A stretch of DNA of 32,140 nt from UBA4722 sp041690995 (lineage in GTDB: Bacteria > Pseudomonadota > Gammaproteobacteria > DSM-16500): positions 1 to 32,140 of the forward strand of contig JBEPVM010000015.1 in NCBI GenBank assembly GCA_041690995.1, read 5' to 3'. This document shows positions 7,563 through 15,907 of the stretch, piece after piece. Below the pieces are notes generated by a model. It did not search any database and was not told the origin of the DNA. It saw nothing but the letters and a program-made list of their open reading frames with translations. Position 1 is the stretch's first letter; every line of letters starts with the position of its first letter. The translations under genes were made by a program, and so were the position numbers.

Positions 7563-9204
7563 GTAGATTATCCTTAATCGTTTTCAATATCTCATTCTTG
7601 AACCAAGCTGTTTTAGATAATTCAATGAGAGAGCAGTTAAATTGAGCAAGATATTTTTTATTGAAATATTTTTTCATATTAAAATAAGGATAAAAATCCT
7701 CGAAGCGATCACTTTCTAATAAATCAGTGATGGGTTTCATGTTGCCATCATTGACAATACAATCTTTGAATTCAATATAATGATTTCTCGATGTTCCAAT
7801 CTCACTGACTATCTCGATTAATTTTTCCTTCTTTTGTTTTATAATTTCAGCCAGGTAGATATTTCTGTCAAAATGACTAAGTTTTAATTCAGCAATATTA
7901 TCCGGATGATAAATATAATTCTCAAAAGTTGAAAAAGGTAAAATTTTTAAATTGGGTAATTTTAGCTTTATTTTTTCTATTTCATCCGTTCTTAAATAAT
8001 CTCTATCTCTGAGTCCCAGTTTATCTTTATCGCTCTTGATGGTCAAAAAGACTTCTCTGTTATTATTGGCAGGTAAGAATAAATAACCCTCTTGTCCTAA
8101 TGCAGCATTAAAGTATTCGTCATTTTGGTTTTCAACAACAACCAGCTTATATCCTTTGAGTATGGATGTAATAGTAGACTTTGGAATAGCGATTTCGTAG
8201 ACGTCTAATTTATCTTTAGGAAGAGGAAATAACTCTTTTTTAGAATCAAAATCTAATAAGTCAAAATCAATAATAGAAGCAGTTTCGCTATTTCTTGCAT
8301 AATCTATGAATCCTAAAGCATGAGAAGCTGTCCAAAGTTGAGCGCTATCAGGGATCCATTTAGAAATAATTTCTTCTAACAGACGTGATTGTAAAGTGGT
8401 ATGTAAATGACTATCCATTTCATCAATAAAGATAATCGAATCTTCGTAATATTGACGACGTACAATGAAATTGATAAGCAAAATAATGATTTGTTTTTCA
8501 CCATGACTTAGTAAATCATAATTAATTTTAGATTTACCTTTTTTAAAGATCAGTTTGGCTGTATTACCAGGTGTTGCATCTTGAAATTCTGCAATTTGAA
8601 TGGTAGTAGTTTCATCCTTGCCAAGTATTTTGCGCAATGAGTTATTGAGTGGTTCAATGCATTCTCTAAAAATTTTTAAAGTATCTGCTTGTTTTCCACT
8701 AAAGACAGGCTCTCTTAAGGCATTATTTATTTCTTGAATATAGAGAAATACATCATTGATAAAACGAGTGTCGTTCTCAATGTATGTCACTGGACTATCC
8801 TCATCTGTAGGTACGCTAATAAGATTAGCATTATTAGAAATACGAGGAACAATACGGATACTGCTTCGTCCAAAGAATTTTTTAACTAGCTCCTTTCCTT
8901 TTATTACATGGGTTCCTGTTTTTTCAATTAATCCTTCGTCCGAAAGCTCTACTAAAATAGTGGGCTCTATAATAGTATTTGTGTTACTACTTCCATTTTT
9001 TCGATAGTAATTTTCTGACGAATCATAGGGCGGTAATCCTTTATATAGCCCTTTGCTTAACCAATCAAAAGCATCAAATAGAGATGACTTCCCAGAACCA
9101 TTAGAACCGATAATGAGCACTAATTTTGATGTGGCTGGAATATCTGAAATAATTAAATCTGTAAATCGCTTAAAATTTTTTAATTCTATTGTCTTTATTC
9201 TCAT
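7552..9204 (-). CDS. AAA/ABC-type ATPase fused to a TOPRIM (DUF4435-like) domain; fused PARIS/OLD-like defence candidate
   Basis: A 550-residue protein with a RecF/SMC-like ATPase of the AAA_15 type in the first about 310 residues: Walker A GSNGSGKSS (33-41), ABC-like signature LLSHGEKQ (231-238), Walker B IIFIDEMDSHLH (Asp261, Glu262) and a switch His295 in TASHALGF. Residues about 350-440 look like a TOPRIM domain of the DUF4435 kind: Glu358 in VVVENQNDE, Asp400 and Asp402 in GLRDRDY, then TFENYIYHPDNI. This order matches OLD-family nucleases and the merged form of the anti-phage system PARIS (AriA ATPase plus AriB TOPRIM). The gene sits inside the polysaccharide operon, with its ATG overlapping the stop of wzt (ATGA) and its end overlapping the sugar kinase by 11 bases. 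It could be a defence gene captured by the operon, or a nucleotide-acting protein with a glycan-linked role. Domain order is seen; the name is inferred. Confidence 0.72.
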   Translation of the reverse strand: MRIKTIELKNFKRFTDLIISDIPATSKLVLIIGSNGSGKSSLFDAFDWLSKGLYKGLPPYDSSENYYRKNGSSNTNTIIEPTILVELSDEGLIEKTGTHVIKGKELVKKFFGRSSIRIVPRISNNANLISVPTDEDSPVTYIENDTRFINDVFLYIQEINNALREPVFSGKQADTLKIFRECIEPLNNSLRKILGKDETTTIQIAEFQDATPGNTAKLIFKKGKSKINYDLLSHGEKQIIILLINFIVRRQYYEDSIIFIDEMDSHLHTTLQSRLLEEIISKWIPDSAQLWTASHALGFIDYARNSETASIIDFDLLDFDSKKELFPLPKDKLDVYEIAIPKSTITSILKGYKLVVVENQNDEYFNAALGQEGYLFLPANNNREVFLTIKSDKDKLGLRDRDYLRTDEIEKIKLKLPNLKILPFSTFENYIYHPDNIAELKLSHFDRNIYLAEIIKQKKEKLIEIVSEIGTSRNHYIEFKDCIVNDGNMKPITDLLESDRFEDFYPYFNMKKYFNKKYLAQFNCSLIELSKTAWFKNEILKTIKDNLHGH

Positions 9205-9959
9205 TGATAAACATCCTGTTTGTTATGATAAATATCCAACGCTGTTTGCGTATCTCCAAAATATCTTACCTGGCCACTTTCAAGCAATAAGGTTTTATTA
9301 CAAAATTCCTTAATGAGATCATCTGAATGAGTGGCCATGACAACGATACTCGATTGATCCAACAAAGAAATCATTTTTTTTCGTGCTATTTTCATAAACT
9401 CAGCATCACCCGCACCAAAAATTTCATCAATTAGTAAAATATCAGGTTTAATACTGGCGGAAATAGCAAAAGCCAGCCTGACTAACATGCCTGAAGAATA
9501 AGTACGAAGAGGCATGGCCAGGTAATCTCCAAGCCCTGTGAGTTCAGCGATTTCAGTGGTGCGTGCCTGAATTTCTCGTTTTGATAACCCCATAATCAAG
9601 CCGCGTGTTTTAATATTTTCATACCCTGTTAATTCTGTTTCAATGCCAGGCATTAAACTCAGCATGGGAGAAATATGACCTTCTATCGTGATTTTTCCTT
9701 GAGTAGGTTCATAAATAGTGGCGAGCAAGCTTAAAAATGTACTTTTGCCAGAACCATTATGTCCTATTAAACCAATTTGATCACCGTGATTGAAAGTCAA
9801 TGTAATATTATTGAGTGCGTTAACGAGGATACGCTGGTTCGTATCTTCAATTACCGCGCCACCTGTCGCAAGTCGTAGAAACTGCTTTTTAAATGAACGC
9901 GCATTGATATTATAAATAGGAAATTCAACAGAAACAGATTGTAAGGTAATTTTTGCCAT
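9201..9959 (-). CDS. wzt: ABC transporter ATP-binding protein for polysaccharide export (Wzt/KpsT-like)
   Basis: A 252-residue ATPase that powers export of a lipid-linked glycan through the Wzm-type channel encoded just upstream. It shows Walker A GHNGSGKST, the signature YSSGMLVRLAFA, Walker B ILLIDEIFGAGD and the switch His in MATHSDD. The N-terminal extension VSVEFPIYNINARSFK is typical of the teichoic-acid/O-antigen exporter branch. The protein ends about 20 residues after the switch region, so the C-terminal carbohydrate-binding domain found in some Wzt proteins (which reads the chain end) is absent. It lies three bases after wzm and overlaps the AAA/TOPRIM gene by four bases. Confidence 0.88.
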   Translation of the reverse strand: MAKITLQSVSVEFPIYNINARSFKKQFLRLATGGAVIEDTNQRILVNALNNITLTFNHGDQIGLIGHNGSGKSTFLSLLATIYEPTQGKITIEGHISPMLSLMPGIETELTGYENIKTRGLIMGLSKREIQARTTEIAELTGLGDYLAMPLRTYSSGMLVRLAFAISASIKPDILLIDEIFGAGDAEFMKIARKKMISLLDQSSIVVMATHSDDLIKEFCNKTLLLESGQVRYFGDTQTALDIYHNKQDVYQ

Positions 9960-9962
9960 AGA

Positions 9963-10844
9963 TTACAACCAATACACAATGCGCGCACGGTAGCGCGTTA
10001 GCATTTTTAAAGATAATAGTAGACCAATCAACGTAACGACAGAGACCATGATGAGCGTAGATCCCGCAGGCATTGTACCTAAGAGAGGGGCTCTGATCAA
10101 CTCAATAAACGCATAAAATGGATTGAGAAATACGATATAGCGATCTTGTGGCGGTAAAATAGCGGGGTTCCACATCACAGGCGTTAGAAAAAAAGCGACT
10201 TGAATTAAACTTTTGACAATTTGCAGGATGTCACGATAACGAGCGCCTATCATCCCCAACACTAAACCATACGAGATAGAATTAATATAAATGATAATTA
10301 ATCCAGGAATTAATAATAAAGTACATCCATTTATTTTTGCAACATTATGAAAAACAATCAGAATAGGAATAATGACCAAAACATTATGAAAAAAAATAAT
10401 AATATTACGCGTAGCGATTCTATGTATATATAAACTATAAGGCAGTTTGATTTGTTTGATTAACCCATCAGACAATGTTAAAGCTTCAGTAAGATCACTC
10501 ACTTGAGTAGAAATCAATGCCCAGGCTAACATACCTGCGACCAAAAAAGGGAAATACGTTTGTATGTCGCTATGAAACAGATGGCTATACAAATACCCCA
10601 TAGAATAGACAGTAATCGCCATACTAATAGTAATCCAAAAGGGACCCAGGACTGAGCGACGATAGCGCAGCCGCACATCTTGATAAGCCAGCATGAGCCA
10701 GATGCGCCATTTTGCCATGCCATCTTGAATGTCATTCAGTGCAAGCTGACGCGCAGTGCGCGCGGAGAAGCAAGGTATTTCCTGCTGCTCTGTCATTGAA
10801 TTATTAATAACCGATTCTGTTTGCATAATGCTTCTTAGATTCAT
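9963..10844 (-). CDS. wzm: ABC-2 type permease for polysaccharide export (Wzm-like)
   Basis: An about 293-residue inner-membrane protein that forms the channel of the glycan exporter with the adjacent Wzt-like ATPase. After a soluble N-terminus it has the coupling segment WRIWLMLAYQDVRLRYRRSVLGPFW typical of ABC-2 O-antigen/teichoic-acid permeases, six hydrophobic segments, and the conserved LTPVMW and LNPFYAFIELIRAP motifs before the last helix. The ATG at 10844 is preferred; a TTG three codons earlier (10853) is also in frame, and ATGs at 10826 or 10796 are possible because no strong ribosome site marks one of them. It follows the GT4 gene with a very short gap. Confidence 0.85.
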   Translation of the reverse strand: MNLRSIMQTESVINNSMTEQQEIPCFSARTARQLALNDIQDGMAKWRIWLMLAYQDVRLRYRRSVLGPFWITISMAITVYSMGYLYSHLFHSDIQTYFPFLVAGMLAWALISTQVSDLTEALTLSDGLIKQIKLPYSLYIHRIATRNIIIFFHNVLVIIPILIVFHNVAKINGCTLLLIPGLIIIYINSISYGLVLGMIGARYRDILQIVKSLIQVAFFLTPVMWNPAILPPQDRYIVFLNPFYAFIELIRAPLLGTMPAGSTLIMVSVVTLIGLLLSLKMLTRYRARIVYWL

Positions 10845-10857
10845 AAATCGCAAAAGC

Positions 10858-11982
10858 TTACCATGGCAGTTGTTTCAACACAAACGACTTAAATTCTTCT
10901 CTGAATTTTTGAGGTGAAAATCGGCTTGCATTTTCAACACAATTCTTCGGTTGAAATAAAGAAAGCTGTTTTTCAAATTGATAGATGGCATCACATAATG
11001 CTGGAACCGTCTGCTGATTAAAAAATAACCCCGTTGGATTTTCTTGAGGAACCCCACGAACAGTTTCCAAAGCCCCCCCTTTCCCATAAGCAATCACAGG
11101 TGTGCCACAGGCTTGTGCTTCCAAAGGTAACAACCCAAAATCTTCCTCTGCGGCAAAAATGAATGCCTTTGCACGTTGGAGATAATGGATTAACACTTCA
11201 TTCGGTTGAAATCCAAGAATTTGTATATTCGGAGTTGCTTTTGTTTTTATTTTAGCTAATTCAGGCCCATCACCTATCACAATTAATTTTTTATCAGGCA
11301 GTGTTGCAAACGCATCTACAATCAAATCTATTTTTTTATAAGGAACCAACCGCGAAGCAGTGACATAATATTCTTCTTTTAAAGTTTCCTGAGCCAGAGG
11401 CTGAAATAACGAAAGATCCACAGGCGGGTAGATCACTTCAGCCTCACGTCTATAGGTTTTCCAAATACGTTGAGCAATAAAATTTGAATTTGCAATAAAA
11501 TGATCAACACCGTTCGCTGTGCGCTGGTCCCACAGACGTAGAGAATGCAGAAAATATTTCGCAAAATAGCCTTTAATCCCGCGATCAAGCCCTGTTTCTT
11601 TGAGATATTGGTGCTGTAAATCCCACGCGTAACGCATAGGTGAATGCACATAGCTAATGTGTATTTGATCAGGCCCTGTAATGACCCCTTTTGCAACCGC
11701 ATGTGAACTTGAAATAATCAGTTGATACTCAGAAAGATCCCATTGTTCAATCGCCAAAGGCATCCAAGGCAAATAATGCCGATACATTTTTTTTGCCAAA
11801 GGAAATCGCTGAATATAAGTCGTTTTAACAGGTTTATTCTGCAAAAAATCCCGCTCACTCGGTGGAATAAAATCAACGACAGCAAACAAATCCGCTTCGG
11901 GAAAGCATTGAATCATCTCCCCCAAAAGACGCTCAGAGCCTGCATAAGTGACAAGCCAATCACAGATAATTGCTGTTTTCAT
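10858..11982 (-). CDS. Family 4 (GT-B) glycosyltransferase
   Basis: A 374-residue retaining glycosyltransferase of family GT4, similar in layout to the mannosyltransferases WbdC/WbaZ. The N-terminal half has CDWLVTYAGSERLL and the acceptor-side segment SYVHSPMRYAWDL. The C-terminal half has YYVTASRLVPYKKIDLIVDAF and the donor-binding E-x7-E pattern EEDFGLLPLEAQACGTPVIA. It is the first gene of the minus-strand polysaccharide operon and is divergent from the initiating phosphotransferase gene, so it probably adds one of the first sugars after initiation. Donor and acceptor cannot be named from sequence. Confidence 0.87.
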   Translation of the reverse strand: MKTAIICDWLVTYAGSERLLGEMIQCFPEADLFAVVDFIPPSERDFLQNKPVKTTYIQRFPLAKKMYRHYLPWMPLAIEQWDLSEYQLIISSSHAVAKGVITGPDQIHISYVHSPMRYAWDLQHQYLKETGLDRGIKGYFAKYFLHSLRLWDQRTANGVDHFIANSNFIAQRIWKTYRREAEVIYPPVDLSLFQPLAQETLKEEYYVTASRLVPYKKIDLIVDAFATLPDKKLIVIGDGPELAKIKTKATPNIQILGFQPNEVLIHYLQRAKAFIFAAEEDFGLLPLEAQACGTPVIAYGKGGALETVRGVPQENPTGLFFNQQTVPALCDAIYQFEKQLSLFQPKNCVENASRFSPQKFREEFKSFVLKQLPW

Positions 11983-12190
11983 AAAGCACTTAATGACCTA
12001 CTGTAAACACGTGCGCCGTCTCTAGCATTAGCATCTGGTTACGGCTTATTCCCTTGACGAGCACAAATTAAAAAAAGTTCAGCATGGTATCATAGATTAG
12101 AAAAAAATCAAAAAAGATTTACTTCTATGTCACCCTGCAGTTCACCACTGCGTCATTAATAAAACAGTGCTGATACGCTCGCGTTAAAAA

Positions 12191-13603
12191 ATGAATTCAC
12201 ATACAATAGCCTACGAACACAAGATGATAGATTGGAAAAACATGTTACCTAAAGGTTTATTAAAAGAATATTCAGAAATACTTTCCTGGGTCATACGCGG
12301 CCTTGACATGGTTGCGATTGTTGCAGCAGGATTTTTTGCGTATTTTTATAAATTTGGAGATTTAGCGTTACCTAAACACTATATTATTGCCTTAGCCACT
12401 GCTGCCCTATTACTCTCAATCGTTTTTCCTTTATTTCGCATTTACGAATCAGTGCGTACACTGAGCCTTTGGCAATATAGCAGTCAATTACTCCAAGGTA
12501 TTTTAATTGTTTTAATTATAGTAGCAGGATTAGCTTTTTTAACCAAAACGGGCGAAGATTTTTCGCGCGCATGGTTTTGTCTATGGGCGGGTTGCACCTT
12601 ATTATTATTACTGTTATTTCGTTGCAGTCTTTTACTTGTTTTACGTTTAATGCGCGCGAAAGGATTCAACGAACGGCGCATTGTGATTATTGGAGCAGGC
12701 CCACTCGCACAACAGATTGCAGAAACCGTACAACAAGCTCTGTGGACAGGGTTTCGTATTGTGGCTGTTTTGGCAGATAATTCTTTCGATCAGTATGCTA
12801 TAAAAAAATCCCTTACAGAATCTATAGATGAAATCTGGATTGCATTGCCATTACATTCAGAAGCACGAATTAAAGAAATTCTACATGAACTCAGGCATGA
12901 AACGGTTACTATCCGACTTGTATTAGATATTTTCGGCATGGATTTAGGACTGCTAAATTATTCAATGACGCATTTAGCAGGCGTTCCCATGATTAACGTG
13001 CGAGCAACACCCATGGTGGGAATGAATCGAATGGTCAAAGCAATCGAAGATCGTATCTTCGCAATGATTATTTTACTCCTCATTAGTCCATTGCTTTTAA
13101 GCATCGCGATCCTTATTAAAATCACTTCAAAAGGCCCCATTTTTTATAAACAAAAACGCATGAGTTGGAATGGCAAAGAATTTTCCATGTTAAAATTCCG
13201 CACTATGCCAGTGGGTACAGAAGCAAAAACAGGCCCCGTATGGGCGAAAGCAGGCGAAACACGCGCAACATGGATAGGCCGATTTTTACGAAAAACAAGT
13301 CTGGATGAATTACCACAATTTATTAACGTATTGCGGGGTGATATGTCTATTGTAGGGCCTCGACCCGAACGCCCTGTTTTTGTGAATCAATTCAAAGAAC
13401 AAATTCCACATTATATGCAAAAACATTTAGTGAAGGCAGGCATCACAGGATGGGCGCAAATTCATGGCTGGCGAGGAGATACCAGTTTAGAAAAAAGAAT
13501 AGAATACGATTTATATTACATAAAAAACTGGTCGTTGTTCTTAGACATCAAAATAATTTTCTTAACTTTTTTTCATGGATTTATTAATAAAAATGCCTAC
13601 TAA
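12191..13603 (+). CDS. Undecaprenyl-phosphate sugar-1-phosphotransferase (WbaP/WcaJ-like, initiating glycosyltransferase)
   Basis: A 470-residue polyisoprenyl-phosphate hexose-1-phosphate transferase that starts glycan synthesis by moving a sugar phosphate from an NDP-sugar to undecaprenyl phosphate. Four or five N-terminal membrane segments (about residues 30-155) are followed by a Rossmann-like CoA-binding-type domain (RIVIIGAGPLAQQIAE, near residue 163). A membrane re-entrant helix and the catalytic bacterial sugar transferase domain come next, with the acidic pair in TSLDELPQFINVLRGDMS and then IVGPRPERP. The ending GITGWAQIHGWRG is characteristic. It is divergent from the minus-strand operon and overlaps galE by 11 bases. 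The likely sugar is glucose or galactose, given the galE partner, but this is inferred. Confidence 0.88.
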   Translation: MNSHTIAYEHKMIDWKNMLPKGLLKEYSEILSWVIRGLDMVAIVAAGFFAYFYKFGDLALPKHYIIALATAALLLSIVFPLFRIYESVRTLSLWQYSSQLLQGILIVLIIVAGLAFLTKTGEDFSRAWFCLWAGCTLLLLLLFRCSLLLVLRLMRAKGFNERRIVIIGAGPLAQQIAETVQQALWTGFRIVAVLADNSFDQYAIKKSLTESIDEIWIALPLHSEARIKEILHELRHETVTIRLVLDIFGMDLGLLNYSMTHLAGVPMINVRATPMVGMNRMVKAIEDRIFAMIILLLISPLLLSIAILIKITSKGPIFYKQKRMSWNGKEFSMLKFRTMPVGTEAKTGPVWAKAGETRATWIGRFLRKTSLDELPQFINVLRGDMSIVGPRPERPVFVNQFKEQIPHYMQKHLVKAGITGWAQIHGWRGDTSLEKRIEYDLYYIKNWSLFLDIKIIFLTFFHGFINKNAY

Positions 13604-14588
13604 AACTATTTTAGTCGTAGGAGGCGCGGGGTATATTGGTTCACACTTCGTGCGTTGCTTGCGCCAAACAGAATGGACACCGATTATTATTGATAATCTT
13701 GCAACGGGACACGCAGCCTCTATTTCAGGCGAAAAATTAATAGTCGGCGATATTGCAGACGCAAAATTATTAGATGATATTTTCTCACAACGCACAATTT
13801 TTGCAGTGATACACTTCGCATCTTTTATTCAAGTCGGAGAGTCTGTCGAAAACCCCGCAAAATATTATAGTAATAATTTCGCAGCTACGCTTAATTTATT
13901 AAATGCGATGTTGAAATGGCAAGTCAATAAATTTATTTTTTCATCCTCTGCGGCCGTGTATGGCGAACCCTTATATACCCCGATAGATGAACTTCATCCG
14001 ATTGCCCCCGTGAATCCTTACGGACACAGTAAACGAATGGTCGAGCAAGTACTGGCTGATTACGCACAAGCGTATGGTTTACAATGTGCTATTTTACGTT
14101 ATTTTAATGCAGCAGGCGCAGAACCCAGTGGCAAACTGGCAGAGCGACATGAACCAGAAACACATTTAATCCCCTTGATATTACAAGCCGCGTACGATCA
14201 AACAAAAACCATCACAGTTTTTGGCCGTGATTACCCAACCCTCGATGGCACGTGTATACGTGATTATATTCATGTCACAGATTTATGCCGGGCACATTTA
14301 CTCGCCTTACAAGCTCTTGCTGAAGGTAAACAAAATTTTACTTACAATTTAGGAACAGGCGAGGGTCATTCCGTACAACAAGTCATAGATACTGCACGCA
14401 TAGTCACACAGCGTGATATTCAAGTGCGAGAAGGCACTCGACGTTCAGGCGATCCCGCGATATTAATTGCAAATCCTGCTAATGCGATGCGCGAATTAGA
14501 CTGGCACCCACAATATCCCGAATTACACGTGATGATTGAGCATGCATGGCGGAGTTGTGGAAATGCCTCTATTACTTATACTGTGTGA
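13593..14588 (+). CDS. galE: UDP-glucose 4-epimerase
   Basis: A 331-residue extended SDR that interconverts UDP-glucose and UDP-galactose with a bound NAD. The start at 13593 is chosen because the Rossmann motif VVGGAGYIGSH then begins a few residues in, as in other GalE proteins; an ATG at 13575 would add six residues. The catalytic Ser lies in SSSAAVYGEP and the Tyr-x3-Lys in NPYGHSKRMVE. The substrate-binding ALRYFNAAGA-like segment (ILRYFNAAGAEPSG) and TLDGTCIRDYIHV complete the pattern. It overlaps the initiating phosphotransferase by 11 bases, so the two form a precursor-plus-initiation pair. It converges on the integrase gene with 25 bases between stops. Confidence 0.93.
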   Translation: MPTKTILVVGGAGYIGSHFVRCLRQTEWTPIIIDNLATGHAASISGEKLIVGDIADAKLLDDIFSQRTIFAVIHFASFIQVGESVENPAKYYSNNFAATLNLLNAMLKWQVNKFIFSSSAAVYGEPLYTPIDELHPIAPVNPYGHSKRMVEQVLADYAQAYGLQCAILRYFNAAGAEPSGKLAERHEPETHLIPLILQAAYDQTKTITVFGRDYPTLDGTCIRDYIHVTDLCRAHLLALQALAEGKQNFTYNLGTGEGHSVQQVIDTARIVTQRDIQVREGTRRSGDPAILIANPANAMRELDWHPQYPELHVMIEHAWRSCGNASITYTV

Positions 14589-14613
14589 ACGCTTACCTGA
14601 TATTAACCCGATT

Positions 14614-15837
14614 CTATTCAGGCTTCAATTTTTTATATTGCGCAGATTGATGGCGTGCAAGCCGGTCAGTATCAATATATTTATCCATAGTCGCCGGGTT
14701 TTCATGCCCGACATCATCCCGAATATGTTCACGAGGGCGTGTTTCGACATCCGTCGAAATAGCCGTGTGACGTAACCAATGGACGGTCGCTGTCGCTAAA
14801 TCTTCTGCTTCATCTGTTTTACCCTGCATCTGCAATTCACGTATCGCGCGATCAAAAACAGATTGCACAATATTGCGGATTTGTCTTGTACCTAGCCCCG
14901 TTTTTCTATTTAATTTAGGCAATAAAGGCATTGATTCTTCACGACTCGGCAAATTAGGTAAATCAAGAGAATTGCGATAGCGTTTTAACGCAGTGAGCAA
15001 TTCATCAGGCACAGCAATATCACGTACTTTATTGCCCTTACCGACAGTCGTAAACCACCACAAGCTTTGTTTATCAGGCGCAAAGCTACCCATCGTTGCC
15101 AGGCGATCTTTGGTATAAGCTAATTCTGAAATACGCACGCCTAATAAATAAAAGGCAGACATCATAAAAAGAGTGCGTTCATGTTGCGGGTTTTCTTCCG
15201 CCATTTTTTGCGCCGCAGAGATAACTGTATGCCATTGCAATCTACTGAGCTTACGAGTGACTTTACGCACCTGGTGACGTTGAATATAGCCCTTTTTCTG
15301 TCGGATTAAACGAATAGGATTCATTTCTAAATAATCTTCTTGTTGTAAAAAAGTATAGAGCGAACTTAAAGTTGCGAAAACTGCTTCGAGCGATTTATTG
15401 CTGAGTTGATAAGCGGATTTATCAGGTTGTTTGCCATGGCGACGTGCAATTTTACTGATACGGACGACAAAAGGCCGCCATGCGGGATTCGCTTCACGCA
15501 AACCCAATCCATTGTTGATAAAACGATTCACAGTTTTATTAGCAATCCATGCTCTGGGTGGAGCATTAATAAATTCTAAATAATCACGAATATCATTACG
15601 ATTAATTTCTTTGAGTGGTTTTTTACAGATTAACCAAGCCCATTGCAAAATACGTTCCACTTCACGGCGATATGCGGTAAACGTATCAGGTGATTGGCTG
15701 TAGCTTTTTAAAAATTCCAGACATAATTGATATTCTTGAATAGCAGAGGGAATCCCAATTGATTTTAAATAATCAAAAACGCTCAGAGGCGTCTCTTGTA
15801 AATTTTCCAAGGTGTCAAAGAGTGGGTACGGAATCAT
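14614..15837 (-). CDS. Tyrosine recombinase/integrase with a complete catalytic set
   Basis: A 407-residue site-specific recombinase. An N-terminal SAM-like core-binding domain (about 30-180) precedes the catalytic domain. All six catalytic positions are visible: Arg235 (LLGVRISELA), Lys267 (VGKGNK), His353 and Arg356 (HWLRHTAIS), His378 (DVGHENPATM) and the nucleophile Tyr387 (DKYIDTDR). It lies at the end of the purB-side gene string and converges on galE. No phage, conjugation or cassette genes and no obvious att repeats are nearby, so it may be a resident recombinase or the remnant of a lost element. XerC/D-like housekeeping function is less likely because of its length and divergent N-terminus. 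Confidence 0.87.
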   Translation of the reverse strand: MIPYPLFDTLENLQETPLSVFDYLKSIGIPSAIQEYQLCLEFLKSYSQSPDTFTAYRREVERILQWAWLICKKPLKEINRNDIRDYLEFINAPPRAWIANKTVNRFINNGLGLREANPAWRPFVVRISKIARRHGKQPDKSAYQLSNKSLEAVFATLSSLYTFLQQEDYLEMNPIRLIRQKKGYIQRHQVRKVTRKLSRLQWHTVISAAQKMAEENPQHERTLFMMSAFYLLGVRISELAYTKDRLATMGSFAPDKQSLWWFTTVGKGNKVRDIAVPDELLTALKRYRNSLDLPNLPSREESMPLLPKLNRKTGLGTRQIRNIVQSVFDRAIRELQMQGKTDEAEDLATATVHWLRHTAISTDVETRPREHIRDDVGHENPATMDKYIDTDRLARHQSAQYKKLKPE

Positions 15838-15907
15838 GATAGCTCGCTTTTATAATTTATTTTGCTAATTTAATTATTGCTATAAATGCTGAATACTTAC
15901 ATCTTTT

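Noticed and set aside
12054..12059. TTGACG as the -35 box of the initiating phosphotransferase gene
   Set aside because: No acceptable -10 box lies 16-18 bases downstream, so no promoter was called in this divergent region.
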